64,000 nucleotides of DNA, from assembly GCA_023416745.1 (NCBI GenBank), contig JAEZHF010000003.1:10951-74950 (forward strand), in the 5' to 3' direction. Under the pieces are notes generated by a model. The model did no database searches, was not told the origin of the DNA, and saw only the letters and a program-made list of their open reading frames with translations. Position numbers and translations under genes: made by a program. The first letter of the stretch is position 1. Each line of letters opens with the position of its first letter. Source of the DNA: Bacillota bacterium (GTDB lineage: Bacteria; Bacillota; Clostridia; Christensenellales; SZUA-584). Shown here piece by piece: positions 43,969-53,277 of this stretch.

Positions 43969-44833
43969 GCGGCGCATTGTGCAGGCGCTCACCGCACTGC
44001 TTTACAACATCAACCTCAAGGGCTTCTGGACAGGCCGCATCTATCAGGGGCCTCTCAAAAACGTCTGTGTACCGGGTCTTAACTGCTACTCGTGCCCCGG
44101 TGCGGTGGGTTCGTGTCCTTTGGGCTCACTGCAGTCGGCCATCGGCTCCGTCTACTTCAAGGTCAGCTTCTACGTGCTGGGCTTTCTGGTGCTCGCCGGA
44201 GCGCTGCTGGGCCGGTTCATCTGCGGCTGGGCCTGCCCGTTCGGGCTGATACAGGAGCTGCTGCACAAGATACCCTCCCGCAAGCTGCGGCATAAACGCG
44301 CGTTTGCGTGGCTCAAATACGGCAAGTATGTGATGCTCGGCGTGTTCGTGCTGCTGATGCCCGTGGTGTATTACATTCAGAACGGCGTGGCGTCGCCCGC
44401 TTTCTGTAAGTTTATCTGCCCCGCCGGTACGCTGGAGGCGGGCATACCGCTGGTGGCGCTGAACACATCGCTGCAGCAGAGCGTCGGCTGGCTGTTCTCC
44501 TGGAAGATGCTGATACTCGTCGGCATCGTCACGCTGTCGGTGTTCATCTGGCGGCCCTTCTGCCGCTTTCTGTGCCCGCTGGGCGCGATATACGGCTTCT
44601 TCAACCGCATATCCGTGTTCGGCATCCGGCTGGACACATCGGCCTGCACGCACTGCAAAGCCTGCGCGCGGGCCTGCAAGGCGGACATCGACCCATCCGT
44701 AACGCCCAACAGCGCCGAATGCGTGCGCTGCGGCGACTGCGTCAAAACCTGCCCCACCGAAGCGCTGAAGTTCGGCGCGGTGCATACGGGCAAGCCCGCT
44801 CCGTCGGCTGCCCGGCGGCGGGTGCAGTCATAA
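43961..44833 (+). CDS. Polyferredoxin-like 4Fe-4S membrane protein (NapH-like)
   Basis: A 290-residue protein with about five hydrophobic segments. Cys clusters in the membrane part (CYSCPGAVGSCPLG, CGWACPFGLI, CKFICPAGTL, CRFLCPLGAIYG) are followed by two ferredoxin-type 4Fe-4S motifs (CTHCKACARACKA, CVRCGDCVKTCPT). NapH/NosR/RdxA relatives pass electrons through the membrane, here probably to the TlpA-like lipoprotein. TTG 43961 lies ten bases after GGAG and overlaps the previous gene. A strong terminator ends the operon. Confidence 0.88.
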   Translation: MVRRRIVQALTALLYNINLKGFWTGRIYQGPLKNVCVPGLNCYSCPGAVGSCPLGSLQSAIGSVYFKVSFYVLGFLVLAGALLGRFICGWACPFGLIQELLHKIPSRKLRHKRAFAWLKYGKYVMLGVFVLLMPVVYYIQNGVASPAFCKFICPAGTLEAGIPLVALNTSLQQSVGWLFSWKMLILVGIVTLSVFIWRPFCRFLCPLGAIYGFFNRISVFGIRLDTSACTHCKACARACKADIDPSVTPNSAECVRCGDCVKTCPTEALKFGAVHTGKPAPSAARRRVQS

Positions 44834-44854
44834 GACCATCAACGAAGCATCCAT

Positions 44855-44892
44855 AAAAAAGCCTGACGGTGTGAAACCAGTCAGGCTTTTTT
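44855..44892 (+). terminator. Intrinsic terminator
   Basis: AAAAAAGCCTGAC pairs with GTCAGGCTTTTTT. The T runs on both strands could make it work in both directions. Confidence 0.92.
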
Positions 44893-44936
44893 GCGCAGCT
44901 GAAATTTGTGGCTTATGTATTTCATTTATTTTCACA

Positions 44937-44965
44937 TTGAATTCGATGTCGAACCGTGTTAGTAT
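44937..44965 (+). promoter_or_regulatory. Sigma-A promoter of the acetate transporter gene
   Basis: TTGAAT, a 17-base spacer and TAGTAT, 36 bases before the ATG at 45002. Confidence 0.6.
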
Positions 44966-45001
44966 ATGCGACGGCTCAATTTTCAATCACAGGAGAGATA
45001 A

Positions 45002-45565
45002 ATGGCAACTGAAAAGACTGAGAACGGCATTGTAAACGCGGGACCACTGGGGCTCTTGGGCTTTGGTATGACGACAGTTCTTCTGAACCTGCACAACGCA
45101 AACATCATTCCGCTGTCCGCCGTGATACTGGCGATGGGGCTTTGCCTCGGCGGCGTGGCGCAAATCATTGCGGGCATCATCGAATTCAAGAACAGGAACA
45201 CATTTGGCGGCACCGCCTTCACAGCCTACGGCTTTTTCTGGTGGTCGCTGGTGCTGATCTGGAACAATCCTTTCACGGGAATCAACGGCGCGGATGAGAC
45301 GAGCATGGGTTTCTATCTGCTGCTGTGGGGCCTGTTCACGCTGTTCATGTTCATCGGTACGCTGAGGCACAACCGCATCACACAGATCGTGTTCCTGTCG
45401 CTCACAGTGCTGTTTCTGCTGCTGTCATTGGGTGACTTTACCGGAATACACGCCATCAAGCTGATCGCCGGATGGGTGGGCATATTCTGCGGTGCGTCCG
45501 CGATATACAGCTGCCTGGGGCAGATCGTCAACAACGAATTCGGCAAGACTGTTCTGCCGCTGTAA
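45002..45565 (+). CDS. satP: Acetate uptake transporter (SatP/YaaH, AceTr family)
   Basis: A 187-residue protein with six hydrophobic segments. The N-terminal NAGPLGLLGFGMTTVLLNLHN is a form of the NPxPLGL signature of the GPR1/FUN34/YaaH family, and GGVAQIIAGIIEFKNRNTFGG follows with its conserved Gly and Glu. It moves acetate or succinate with protons, or works as a channel. CAGGAGAG precedes the ATG. Confidence 0.9.
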   Translation: MATEKTENGIVNAGPLGLLGFGMTTVLLNLHNANIIPLSAVILAMGLCLGGVAQIIAGIIEFKNRNTFGGTAFTAYGFFWWSLVLIWNNPFTGINGADETSMGFYLLLWGLFTLFMFIGTLRHNRITQIVFLSLTVLFLLLSLGDFTGIHAIKLIAGWVGIFCGASAIYSCLGQIVNNEFGKTVLPL

Positions 45566-45590
45566 CAACAGCTCTCGCGCCAAGACACAA

Positions 45591-45620
45591 ACAGCCGGTG
45601 ACATGACCGGCTGTTTTTAT
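45591..45620 (+). terminator. Intrinsic terminator
   Basis: ACAGCCGGT pairs with ACCGGCTGT across GACATG and runs into TTTTTAT. It may also stop the incoming minus-strand sortase transcript. Confidence 0.88.
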
Positions 45621-45704
45621 CGTATTCGTAAGGGAGCTCAGCATCGGCGGCACTTGCAGTGCTGCCTCACCCGCGCTGAATACCGTCAGCTGCGGATAAA
45701 GCGG

Positions 45705-46454
45705 CTACGGCGTCAGTTTGCAGCGTACCACCAAGCGCCGGTTGCCGTGGCTGGTGCAGGTCAGCAGCGTCAACGCTGTGGGTCCCTGATAATCGTCCAG
45801 CTTCTCGGGCTGGTCAGGCCGGATGATCTCGGTTTCATATACCTCGTAAACATAAGTCCTGTCCGGCGCGGCGAACGTGACGCGGTCTCCCTCCGTCAGT
45901 TCGGCCAGTCTGCCGAAGTGCGCACCGCTCGCATAGTCATGGCCTGTTATCACCATGTTGCCCATTTCACCCGGCTGCGCCCCTTTATACCAGCACACCG
46001 ACACTTTGAGCGCCTTTTCACTGTAATCAAGGATAACCGGCAGCGTCTGAGACGTCTTCTCCAGCGTCAGTGTACCTATCACCGAATATCCGTCTATGGT
46101 CTTCGGCGTGTCAAAACCTGCCGTCTGCACGTTGTTATCCGCACTGTTTTCAGAAGATCCCAAAGCAGTGTTTTCCAGCGCAGCCGTACTCGCAGACTGC
46201 TCATATTTGCCGAGCAGCGCCTGGCTGTTATGGCCGGCCGTGATGCCTTCCAGATAGAGCCCGATGCCAAGACCCGCCGCTACCAACAGCAGAACACCCG
46301 CCGCCGACAGCAGCACGCGCCCTGATTTGTGCTGCCAAGTGGATTTGAAGAAATCCTGAAAGCCCGCAAGAATGCGGGCTGCCGCCTGTTTGATCAATTT
46401 AAATACCTGCCGTAATATTATGCCCGTTGAGTTGGTCTGTTCTGCTGCAAACAA
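45705..46454 (-). CDS. Sortase
   Basis: A cysteine transpeptidase of about 230-249 residues, anchored by an N-terminal membrane segment (VLLSAAGVLLLVAAGLGIGL). The catalytic His is in MVITGHDYASGAHFGRL, the Cys in TLLTCTSHG and the Arg in NRRLVVRCKL, the order of the sortase family; the pattern fits class D or similar. It joins LPxTG proteins to the wall; its likely substrates are the two LPGTG proteins encoded just upstream. The start is uncertain: TTG at 46454 has no ribosome site, TTG at 46397 has CAGGT. Confidence 0.88.
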   Translation of the reverse strand: MFAAEQTNSTGIILRQVFKLIKQAAARILAGFQDFFKSTWQHKSGRVLLSAAGVLLLVAAGLGIGLYLEGITAGHNSQALLGKYEQSASTAALENTALGSSENSADNNVQTAGFDTPKTIDGYSVIGTLTLEKTSQTLPVILDYSEKALKVSVCWYKGAQPGEMGNMVITGHDYASGAHFGRLAELTEGDRVTFAAPDRTYVYEVYETEIIRPDQPEKLDDYQGPTALTLLTCTSHGNRRLVVRCKLTP

Positions 46455-46494
46455 TTAAACGACCAGTCTCATCCATATCCTGTGCTTGTGCGTA

Positions 46495-48903
46495 CTACCG
46501 TTGAACTCCCTGTTTTCCTGCAGATTTTCTGTGCTTCAGGAAAACTGTTGAAACGACTGCAATGATGGCAAACGCGGCCAGCGCCCACACCCATGTGAAA
46601 TCCTGTCCAGTTCCGGGCAGCTCGCTTTGCTCAATCGTGACCTCGTAGCTTGTACTCACGCCATCCACGGTGTAGATGATGCTGGACGTTCCCGCTTTGA
46701 GTGCTGTGAACGTGGCCGGGCTGTTGAACGTGGCCGAGAAGTATTCTTCATCCCATCCCCATGTGCCGCCCGGGATGGTGGGCGTGAGCGTGATGCGGCC
46801 TCCGGTGTAAATATTGCCGGTGGGTACGCTGGCAGTGAGCGAGAGAAAATGCGCTGTCAGAGAGTAACTGCTGCCTGCAGTGAGTGTATACGTCTCTGTG
46901 GCGGACACCGCCACACCCGAATCGGTCCAGCGTATAAACGGCGCGCCCGCGCCCGCAACGGCGGTCACCTGCGGTGCGTCTCCGAGGAACGGGTTAAATA
47001 ACCGCAGCTCCACATACCCGTTGCCGTTGGCCGTGACGGAAATATTTGCGCCGGAAGAAACGGCCTGAATGCTTGTCAGGCGGTTATCTGAGCAATTCAG
47101 CTCGGTCGATGCCGCCAGCGCGCGCAGATCCAGTGAGGTCAGGCGGTTCGCTCGGCATTCAATATGCGTCACCGCGGGATTATTGGCAAAGCTCAAGGAT
47201 GCGATTTGATTGTTATCACAAATCAGCCGAGTCAGCGCGGTGTTGCGGGATATATCCAGTGCGGTGAGCGCATTGTTGTCGCAGGCGAGCTGCTCTAAAG
47301 CAGTGTTGGCGCGGATATCCAGCGCGGAGAGCGCATTGTCGCTGCAAAACAGGCCGGTCAGCAGCGGATTGGCACTGACATCCAGAGCGGTCAGCTGGTT
47401 GTTTGCGACGGTCAGCTCTGTCAGCGCGGGGTTGTGACGTACATTCAGCTGCGAGAGCACGTTCTGTGCGCACGACAACGAGGCCAGCGCGGCGTTATGG
47501 CTGACGTCCAACGACGCCAGTTGATTGTCGCCGCAGTAAAGGTTTTGCAGCGCGGCATTGGCGGTCACATTCAGTGAGGTCAGATCGTTGCTTCCGCACT
47601 GTATCCCGTTCAGGTTCGGTGCGCCGCTCAAATCCAGCGAGGTCAGAAGATTGTCCGAGCAATATATATTGACGAGCGATGTGTTGCCCGACAGCGTAAG
47701 CGACGTTAAGCTGTTGTCAAAACAAAATATCGTCTCGAGCGCCGCCGCTCCGCTCACATTCAGCGATGTCAGATTGTTTTGCGTGACAAGCAAATAGGTC
47801 AACTGCGATAAACCGCTCAGGTCCAGCGGCCCGGCCAGTGATTTGTTATACCACTCACCCAAAGCCCCGATGGACACAACGCGGTGCGGCTCTGTGGACG
47901 ACCATGCCACACCCGTCCATGTTGTGGGGTTGTCGGGGTGATAGGCGGCGTTGATCTGCTGACCGTTGGTTTGGCCGGACACAGCCGAGGGCTGGTTGAG
48001 GAAGGTTCTCAGTTTTGAGAAATCGTTGGCGTTGTAAACGGGCAGTACGCTGATGGCAATGGTATCGGTATCCGTTTGAGTGCCGCCGCTGCCGGAAAGC
48101 CCCAGGTCATTTGATACAATCTGCAAAGAAGCCGCGCCGGTGTAGCCCGGGGTGGGGGTAAACGTCAGCCCGTTCATGGCCATGTTGATGTCGGCTATGG
48201 CGGCTTGGAACGTCATCGTAGCGTCACTTGCCCCGCTGCCAACTATAAAAGACAAGCCTGATGTGCCGCTGAGTGTGACATATGCGTTGGTTACCGTCAG
48301 TGTCACTTGGATTGTGCCGCCGCCCGCATCCGCATCACTGACAGAGATTTGATTGCCGTTCGCTGCGGAAAACACCAGCGTCTCGTTTCTCGTCACCGTC
48401 TGTGCGCCCGGCACATGGTTGACCGGCGCGTCGTTGACGGCGGACACTGTCAGCGTGGCTGTCGTGCTGTCGGTCAATGCGCCGCCGTCGCCCGTATGCC
48501 CGTTGTCGCTGATATGAACGGTCAGCGTCACGTTTGATGTTGCATTGGGCGCGGTTGTGAATGTGACGCCGGAGGCGGCAATAAATGCGTTGATACCTGC
48601 AATAGCTCCGGTCAGGGTGAGTGTGCCCGTGCCGCTGCCGGCTGCTGTGACTTCGGTCCCTGAGAGCGCGTTCAGCGTACCGCTGGGTACGGAAAACGTC
48701 ACGGTGACACTGCCTGAGCCTGCATCCGGGTCAGCAAAGCTGATGCCCGTCAGCGCCGACGTGTTGTCTTCTATGACAACTATGGAGCCCGGAGCGGTGA
48801 CGATGGGCGGCTGGTTGTCACCTTCTGCCGCCAGTGTCGTGACGGGCCCGCTCAGACCAAATATCAGCGCGGTGACGATCAGTAACGTTGTGATTCTTCT
48901 CAT
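46495..48903 (-). CDS. LPGTG surface protein with cadherin-like and leucine-rich repeats
   Basis: An 802-residue secreted protein. After a signal peptide (ending TTLAAEG) come two cadherin-like repeats (about 25-270; motifs SFADPDAGSGSVTVTFSV and QISVSDADAGGGTIQVTLTV). A leucine-rich repeat array follows (about 330-610) with units such as LTSLDLSGAPNLNGIQCGSN. A beta domain precedes SELPGTGQ, a membrane segment and a basic tail. It is anchored by sortase, and the LRR array suggests adhesion. Its last 76 codons or so nearly repeat in the gene at 49127. GGAGG fixes ATG 48903. Confidence 0.9.
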   Translation of the reverse strand: MRRITTLLIVTALIFGLSGPVTTLAAEGDNQPPIVTAPGSIVVIEDNTSALTGISFADPDAGSGSVTVTFSVPSGTLNALSGTEVTAAGSGTGTLTLTGAIAGINAFIAASGVTFTTAPNATSNVTLTVHISDNGHTGDGGALTDSTTATLTVSAVNDAPVNHVPGAQTVTRNETLVFSAANGNQISVSDADAGGGTIQVTLTVTNAYVTLSGTSGLSFIVGSGASDATMTFQAAIADINMAMNGLTFTPTPGYTGAASLQIVSNDLGLSGSGGTQTDTDTIAISVLPVYNANDFSKLRTFLNQPSAVSGQTNGQQINAAYHPDNPTTWTGVAWSSTEPHRVVSIGALGEWYNKSLAGPLDLSGLSQLTYLLVTQNNLTSLNVSGAAALETIFCFDNSLTSLTLSGNTSLVNIYCSDNLLTSLDLSGAPNLNGIQCGSNDLTSLNVTANAALQNLYCGDNQLASLDVSHNAALASLSCAQNVLSQLNVRHNPALTELTVANNQLTALDVSANPLLTGLFCSDNALSALDIRANTALEQLACDNNALTALDISRNTALTRLICDNNQIASLSFANNPAVTHIECRANRLTSLDLRALAASTELNCSDNRLTSIQAVSSGANISVTANGNGYVELRLFNPFLGDAPQVTAVAGAGAPFIRWTDSGVAVSATETYTLTAGSSYSLTAHFLSLTASVPTGNIYTGGRITLTPTIPGGTWGWDEEYFSATFNSPATFTALKAGTSSIIYTVDGVSTSYEVTIEQSELPGTGQDFTWVWALAAFAIIAVVSTVFLKHRKSAGKQGVQR
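46591..46819 (-). repeat. 229-base near-identical coding repeat, copy 1
   Basis: Encodes the Ig-like domain and LPGTGQDFTW anchor start of the LRR surface protein. It aligns without gaps with 49202-49430, differing at scattered positions. Confidence 0.9.
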
Positions 48904-49126
48904 GGTGCCTCCGTATATTTTCATTAGCCGTTTATGTTCAGTATAACCGCATCTTAGAAGGCAAGCAATCTTTGCCACATTAAAGCTTGGGCTGTGCCTG
49001 TGTTCACCAGCGATAAAAGTTTTCAGGGAGGAGCAGCACATCACCGCTGAATCGTCCAGCCCCTCTGTCTTGTACCGACAGCAACCACGCGGGCTTTTCT
49101 GTGTCTTTATGCTTTTTTAAACGTTT

Positions 49127-51844
49127 TCAAGCTGGCTTTCTACCTCTCAGTAAAACGCCTCCGCTCGCCGCCAGCGCTGCAAAAGCCGCCAATACGTACA
49201 CCCATGTAAAATCCTGTCCTGTGCCGGGCAGCTTGCTCTCCTCAATCGTGACCTCGTAGCTTATACTCACGCCATCCACGGTGTAGATGATGCTGGACGT
49301 TCCCGCTTTGATTGCCGTGAACGTGGCCGGGCTGTTGAACGTGGCCGAGAAGTATTCTTCATCCCATTCCCATGTGCCGCCGGGGATGTTGGGTGTCAGC
49401 GTGATGCGGCCTCCGGTGTAGATCGTGCCGCTTCCATTCCCGCCGCCGGCCGAAGAAACCAAGACCGGCTTTGCCGTCCACTGCGCATAAAGCGTGGTGT
49501 CAGACATATAAGTGAATTCATCTCCCGGTGCATATGCTGCTCCGTTTCCATTCGCTGACGTATTCCATCCGCTGAACTCATAATGTGTGCGCGAAAGTCC
49601 GCTGCCGTTTTCCACTGTGTCCGTGGTGCCTTTATACTGAGTTGCCGATTCAGGCTCAGTACCCAGCCCGTTGTTCGCGTTATAAGTCAGCGTATAGAAC
49701 CGCAGATACGCACCAAAATCCGGCGCCCATCCGTCGGGCAGGGTGATGATGCCGTAAACCTTTCCGTCTGTCAGCTCTGTCACCGTCAGGTGCGTGTGCG
49801 CCGTATCGGCCGGTTCAACGCAGCTGTCATTTCGCAATAACACATCCGCAGTACCGGATATCTCCAGCGTACCGCCCGAACCGTTTGCTCCGGGTCCAAT
49901 ATCGTGCTGCCCGGCCCCCCCTTGGGCGAACACCAGACCGCCCGTGATGCGGACATCGCCGCCGCCTTCAAATATACCGCCGCCTATCGCCGCCGCATCG
50001 CCGCCGCCTTTTGCGGTAACGGTACCTCCTTCTATCGTGACTGTGCCGCCGCCCGTACTGTTGCCGCCGCCCAGCCCTGCGCCGGTATCTCCGCCAGTCG
50101 CCGTCACCGTACCGCCGGTTACACTGATGGTGCCGCCGCCGTCCGCATAAAAGCCGGAACCGATACCCGCGCCGCACCGCCCGCCGCGCGCAATGACCTG
50201 CCCGCCTGCAACAACAATCGTGCCGCTGTTGCCGTAATACCCGCCTCCGATGCCCGCGCCGTATTCTCCCCCGGATGCGGTAACATCGGATTCCGCACCG
50301 ATCGTGATGCTGCCGGCATTTTGGTAGTTGCCGCCGCCGATACCCGAACCGTTCGTACCGCCTTCCGCTGTCAAAGAACCGCTGCCGGTTATGCTCAGCG
50401 AAGCGCCTTCGGGGCACTGAAGCCCGGCGCAGTCGGTGCCGCTCTTGAGAACGCTGCTCCCCAAAAGCTGCACCTGCGCGCTCGCGCCGCTCTCAATGGC
50501 CAGCGCGCTGCCCGAAAACAGCTCAATGCCTGTGTCAAAAAGCACAACGCCAGTTTCCACACCTGAATCTACCACGATGCTGCGGTCCGTTGTGTCACCA
50601 AGAATCAGAAAATCATATGAGCTGCTCTCTAAGGTCACCGTGCTGCCGCTGACGGTATACCCGCTTCCGCTTGCCAGGTCATCATCCGCCACGTCAATAA
50701 CTGTATCCTCGAACAGCTCGCCGTCAACATACGCGCCCGCCAGCGCACCCGCACCCGCGCCTTTGATGTAGCAGTTTCCAAAAGTGACAGATGCATTGGT
50801 ACCGTTCATTGCTAGTTCAACTTCCGCGCAATTATCAATATCCAGTGTGCCGCCGCCACCGCCGTCTTTTCCTGCGCCAATATCCTTAGCGTCCGTCCCG
50901 CCCGTCGCTTTCACACTGCCGCCTTCAATGACAACCGTGCCGCCGATGCCCTGATAACCCCCGCCAATACCGGCACCGCCCCAGCCGCCTGTGGCGGTAA
51001 TATCACCGCCGGAAATCGTGATATGATCGCCGCCGCTGTACCATGCGCCGCCGATACCCGCGCCCATATTAGGGCTTCGCGCGATCACAGTTCCTCCCGA
51101 GATACGTATAACGCCGCTGCCCCCCTGATAGCCGCTTCCAATACCGGAACCAGCTGGGTCGCCAACCGCCGTCACGCTGCCGCCTGATATTGATATATTT
51201 CCGGTGCTGCCCTGAAAACCGCCTCCGACACCTGCGCTCCAGGTACCTCCCGTCGCATTAACCGTCCCGCCGGTCACTGATATATTGCCGCCGCTGCCCA
51301 GATAGCCGCCGCCGATACCCGCGCCCTGCATACCACCCGTGGCGGTAATGCCGCCGCCTGCAATCGTGATGCTGCCGCATCCGTTGCCGTTTCCGCCGCC
51401 GATGCCTGCAGCCCGCATGCCGCCCGACACCTGGAGCGATCCCGGGCCATTGATCGTCAGCTCTGTCCCTTCCTCCACGCGCACGCAGGGAACGTTGTCG
51501 CTCCCGCCGATGATGTTGGTTCCCGTCAGCGTCAGCGCATTGCCTTCGCCGGAAAATGATATGGCACAGGATCCGCCGGAGCTGGGGCTTTCTATATGAA
51601 CATCCTGAATGGTCAGGCTGACACCTTCACCGCAGACAAACCGGACAAACAGGTATGTCACGCCCGTGTCACCCACGAATGTAACGCTGAGGCCCGGTTC
51701 AATGGTAATCACAGGGAATGTGCCAAAGTCGTCGAGGTCATACGTTCCGTTGGCGCTGATTGTGAAAGGCGCTGCCATTGAAACTGCAGGAAACAGGCTC
51801 AGCACCAAAATCAGCACCAGCAATGTCACGATGGTTCTTCTCAT
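49127..51844 (-). CDS. LPGTG surface protein with Gly-rich beta-helix repeats
   Basis: A 905-residue secreted protein. The signal peptide is RTIVTLLVLILVLSLFPAVSMA. Residues about 100-380 and 480-680 are repeats with GGAGIGGGY and ITISGGxVTATGG units, typical of a right-handed beta-helix. A Listeria-Bacteroides-type repeat follows (about 740-820: LTYNANNGLGTEPESATQYK, FSGWNTSANGNG, LYAQW). Then come the beta domain shared with the next gene, SKLPGTGQ, a membrane segment and RGRKPA. It is likely an adhesin. First gene of the sortase set; GGAGG fixes ATG 51844. Confidence 0.9.
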   Translation of the reverse strand: MRRTIVTLLVLILVLSLFPAVSMAAPFTISANGTYDLDDFGTFPVITIEPGLSVTFVGDTGVTYLFVRFVCGEGVSLTIQDVHIESPSSGGSCAISFSGEGNALTLTGTNIIGGSDNVPCVRVEEGTELTINGPGSLQVSGGMRAAGIGGGNGNGCGSITIAGGGITATGGMQGAGIGGGYLGSGGNISVTGGTVNATGGTWSAGVGGGFQGSTGNISISGGSVTAVGDPAGSGIGSGYQGGSGVIRISGGTVIARSPNMGAGIGGAWYSGGDHITISGGDITATGGWGGAGIGGGYQGIGGTVVIEGGSVKATGGTDAKDIGAGKDGGGGGTLDIDNCAEVELAMNGTNASVTFGNCYIKGAGAGALAGAYVDGELFEDTVIDVADDDLASGSGYTVSGSTVTLESSSYDFLILGDTTDRSIVVDSGVETGVVLFDTGIELFSGSALAIESGASAQVQLLGSSVLKSGTDCAGLQCPEGASLSITGSGSLTAEGGTNGSGIGGGNYQNAGSITIGAESDVTASGGEYGAGIGGGYYGNSGTIVVAGGQVIARGGRCGAGIGSGFYADGGGTISVTGGTVTATGGDTGAGLGGGNSTGGGTVTIEGGTVTAKGGGDAAAIGGGIFEGGGDVRITGGLVFAQGGAGQHDIGPGANGSGGTLEISGTADVLLRNDSCVEPADTAHTHLTVTELTDGKVYGIITLPDGWAPDFGAYLRFYTLTYNANNGLGTEPESATQYKGTTDTVENGSGLSRTHYEFSGWNTSANGNGAAYAPGDEFTYMSDTTLYAQWTAKPVLVSSAGGGNGSGTIYTGGRITLTPNIPGGTWEWDEEYFSATFNSPATFTAIKAGTSSIIYTVDGVSISYEVTIEESKLPGTGQDFTWVYVLAAFAALAASGGVLLRGRKPA
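49202..49430 (-). repeat. 229-base near-identical coding repeat, copy 2
   Basis: Second copy of 46591-46819, in the beta-helix surface protein. Both encode YTGGRITLTP, WDEEYFSATFNSPATFTA and SSIIYTVDGVS. Confidence 0.9.
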
Positions 51845-51910
51845 ATGTATTCCTCCGGGTTGCATAGTTGACTGTCGGCTTAAGGGTGAATAGAATATTA
51901 AACTATAATA

Positions 51911-51939
51911 ATTATACATGCATTGACATAGTAAAACAA
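51911..51939 (-). promoter_or_regulatory. Sigma-A promoter of the surface-protein/sortase set
   Basis: On the minus strand TTGTTT, a 17-base spacer and TATAAT, 67 bases before ATG 51844. Confidence 0.7.
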
Positions 51940-51991
51940 TAAAAAGCTCATATTACCATGCGTATTGCGCGCAATATGACGAAAGCGGTCC

Positions 51992-52507
51992 TTATGGCTT
52001 GAGCTTGTGTGTGAACAGCGGCATGTATACCAGCCGCCCGTTTTCGCGGCGGCTCTCGAACAGCACCACCTCGTCCACGGTGAAGGAGCACCCAGCCTGC
52101 GGAATGCCTCTCAGGCTGCCGCCCGGCTGATAGTCCCGCGCGAGCGTGATGTGCGCCTTGAACGGTCTCATTTCCTTCTGGATACCGCGCTGCTCCAGCG
52201 CCGTTTCCAGCCGGGCCGCCAGCGCTGCCAGCTTCTCCGTTTCACCCGAAACGTCCGCCGCCAGTATACCGCTGCGGTTGAACATGTGCGCGCCGCCGAT
52301 TTCCAGCACGAACGGTTCCCCGCCCGCCTCCGAGATGGCCGCACACAACCCGGGCACCTTGCCCGGCGTCAGCTCGCCCAAGAATTTGAGCGTGATGTGT
52401 AGGTTGTCCGGATGCGTGAAGCGACCGCGGCCCAGCTTTTTCAGTGCATCCTGCAGCGCGGCCAGATGCGCTTCACAGCCCGTTTTGATGCCGATGAACA
52501 GTCTCAT
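51992..52507 (-). CDS. thpR: RNA 2',3'-cyclic phosphodiesterase / 2'-5' RNA ligase
   Basis: A 171-residue protein of the 2H phosphoesterase family. Both catalytic motifs are present: NLHITLKFLG near residue 36 and KAHITLARDY near residue 128. RLFIGIK at the start is typical of ThpR. It opens 2',3'-cyclic phosphate ends of RNA. It stands alone; AAAGGATC precedes the ATG. Confidence 0.92.
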   Translation of the reverse strand: MRLFIGIKTGCEAHLAALQDALKKLGRGRFTHPDNLHITLKFLGELTPGKVPGLCAAISEAGGEPFVLEIGGAHMFNRSGILAADVSGETEKLAALAARLETALEQRGIQKEMRPFKAHITLARDYQPGGSLRGIPQAGCSFTVDEVVLFESRRENGRLVYMPLFTHKLKP

Positions 52508-52586
52508 GGCATGATCCTTTCAGAAAATACTTTATCTGAGTATAACAATAAATCGTCAGGTATATCCATACTTTTGCTGTGCACTG

Positions 52587-52877
52587 CTATTTGTATTTGA
52601 CCAGCGGACCGTCCAAAACGGTAATCATGAGATTCTGATCAAACGCAAACCGGACGTTTTTGTTTAAATACTGTTCCAGACCTTCCCTGTAACGCTCGTA
52701 ATGTGACTTGGACATACCGGTTGGTATTTTAAAAGAGTAGACCGTCCCGCCGTCCGCTAAAAGCTGCTCATCAATCAGCTTAATCGGCTTGAGTCGCATG
52801 TTGTCAATCGGGTTCCCCAGACTTCCCTTATCGTTGACAGCTGTTCCTGCAATCACTGCTTCGTAGTATGCTTCAAT
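52587..52877 (-). CDS. Small protein of unknown function with uncertain start
   Basis: A frame of about 96 codons reading IEAYYEAVIAGTAVNDKGSL and ending LMITVLDGPLVKYK. AAGGAAG is well placed for an ATT start at 52877; a GTG at 52856 lacks a site. The first frame upstream ends 2 bases before, so the two genes are coupled. The tail resembles that of the lipoprotein at 57866 (IIIDAPLVKTK). It may be the remnant of a longer protein. Confidence 0.45.
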   Translation of the reverse strand: MEAYYEAVIAGTAVNDKGSLGNPIDNMRLKPIKLIDEQLLADGGTVYSFKIPTGMSKSHYERYREGLEQYLNKNVRFAFDQNLMITVLDGPLVKYK

Positions 52878-52878
52878 T

Positions 52879-53055
52879 TTAGACTTCTTCCTTATTTATT
52901 ATCATAAAACCGACTGCGATCAGTCCTGCTGCGCCCAGATACGGGAGATATCCGCCATATTCGGCATCAATAAGGCCGATGCCGGCAGCAAAGAAGGCCA
53001 CGATTATGATGACAATTATCCAAAGAGCCGCAGCCGGTATTTTTTTCAAATTCAT
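52879..53055 (-). CDS. Small two-helix membrane protein
   Basis: A 58-residue protein: MNLKKIPAAALWIIVIIIV, then a short loop with DAEYGGYLP and a second hydrophobic segment AAGLIAVGFMIIN. GAGGTGG lies before ATG 53055. It precedes a small gene on the same strand. No family is known to me. Confidence 0.55.
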   Translation of the reverse strand: MNLKKIPAAALWIIVIIIVAFFAAGIGLIDAEYGGYLPYLGAAGLIAVGFMIINKEEV

Positions 53056-53154
53056 TAATACCACCTCATAATCCGGGAAACGTATATTTATTAATAATAC
53101 AAAAAGCAGATGGATATGAATTTTACAGATTATTGGGGATACTAAAAAAACCAT

Positions 53155-53183
53155 TGACCGCCCACGCGTTCCATGGTATATTA
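53155..53183 (+). promoter_or_regulatory. Sigma-A promoter
   Basis: TTGACC, a 17-base spacer and TATATT, about 95 bases before the gene at 53278. It should drive the three overlapping genes 53278-55178. Confidence 0.7.
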
Positions 53184-53277
53184 TAACTTGTGCTTATGTC
53201 ATATATTAGTCATTTTACATAAATATGATAACACAAAATGAAGCCATTGTCAAGAGGTTTTTGGAGGTGATTGTCGG

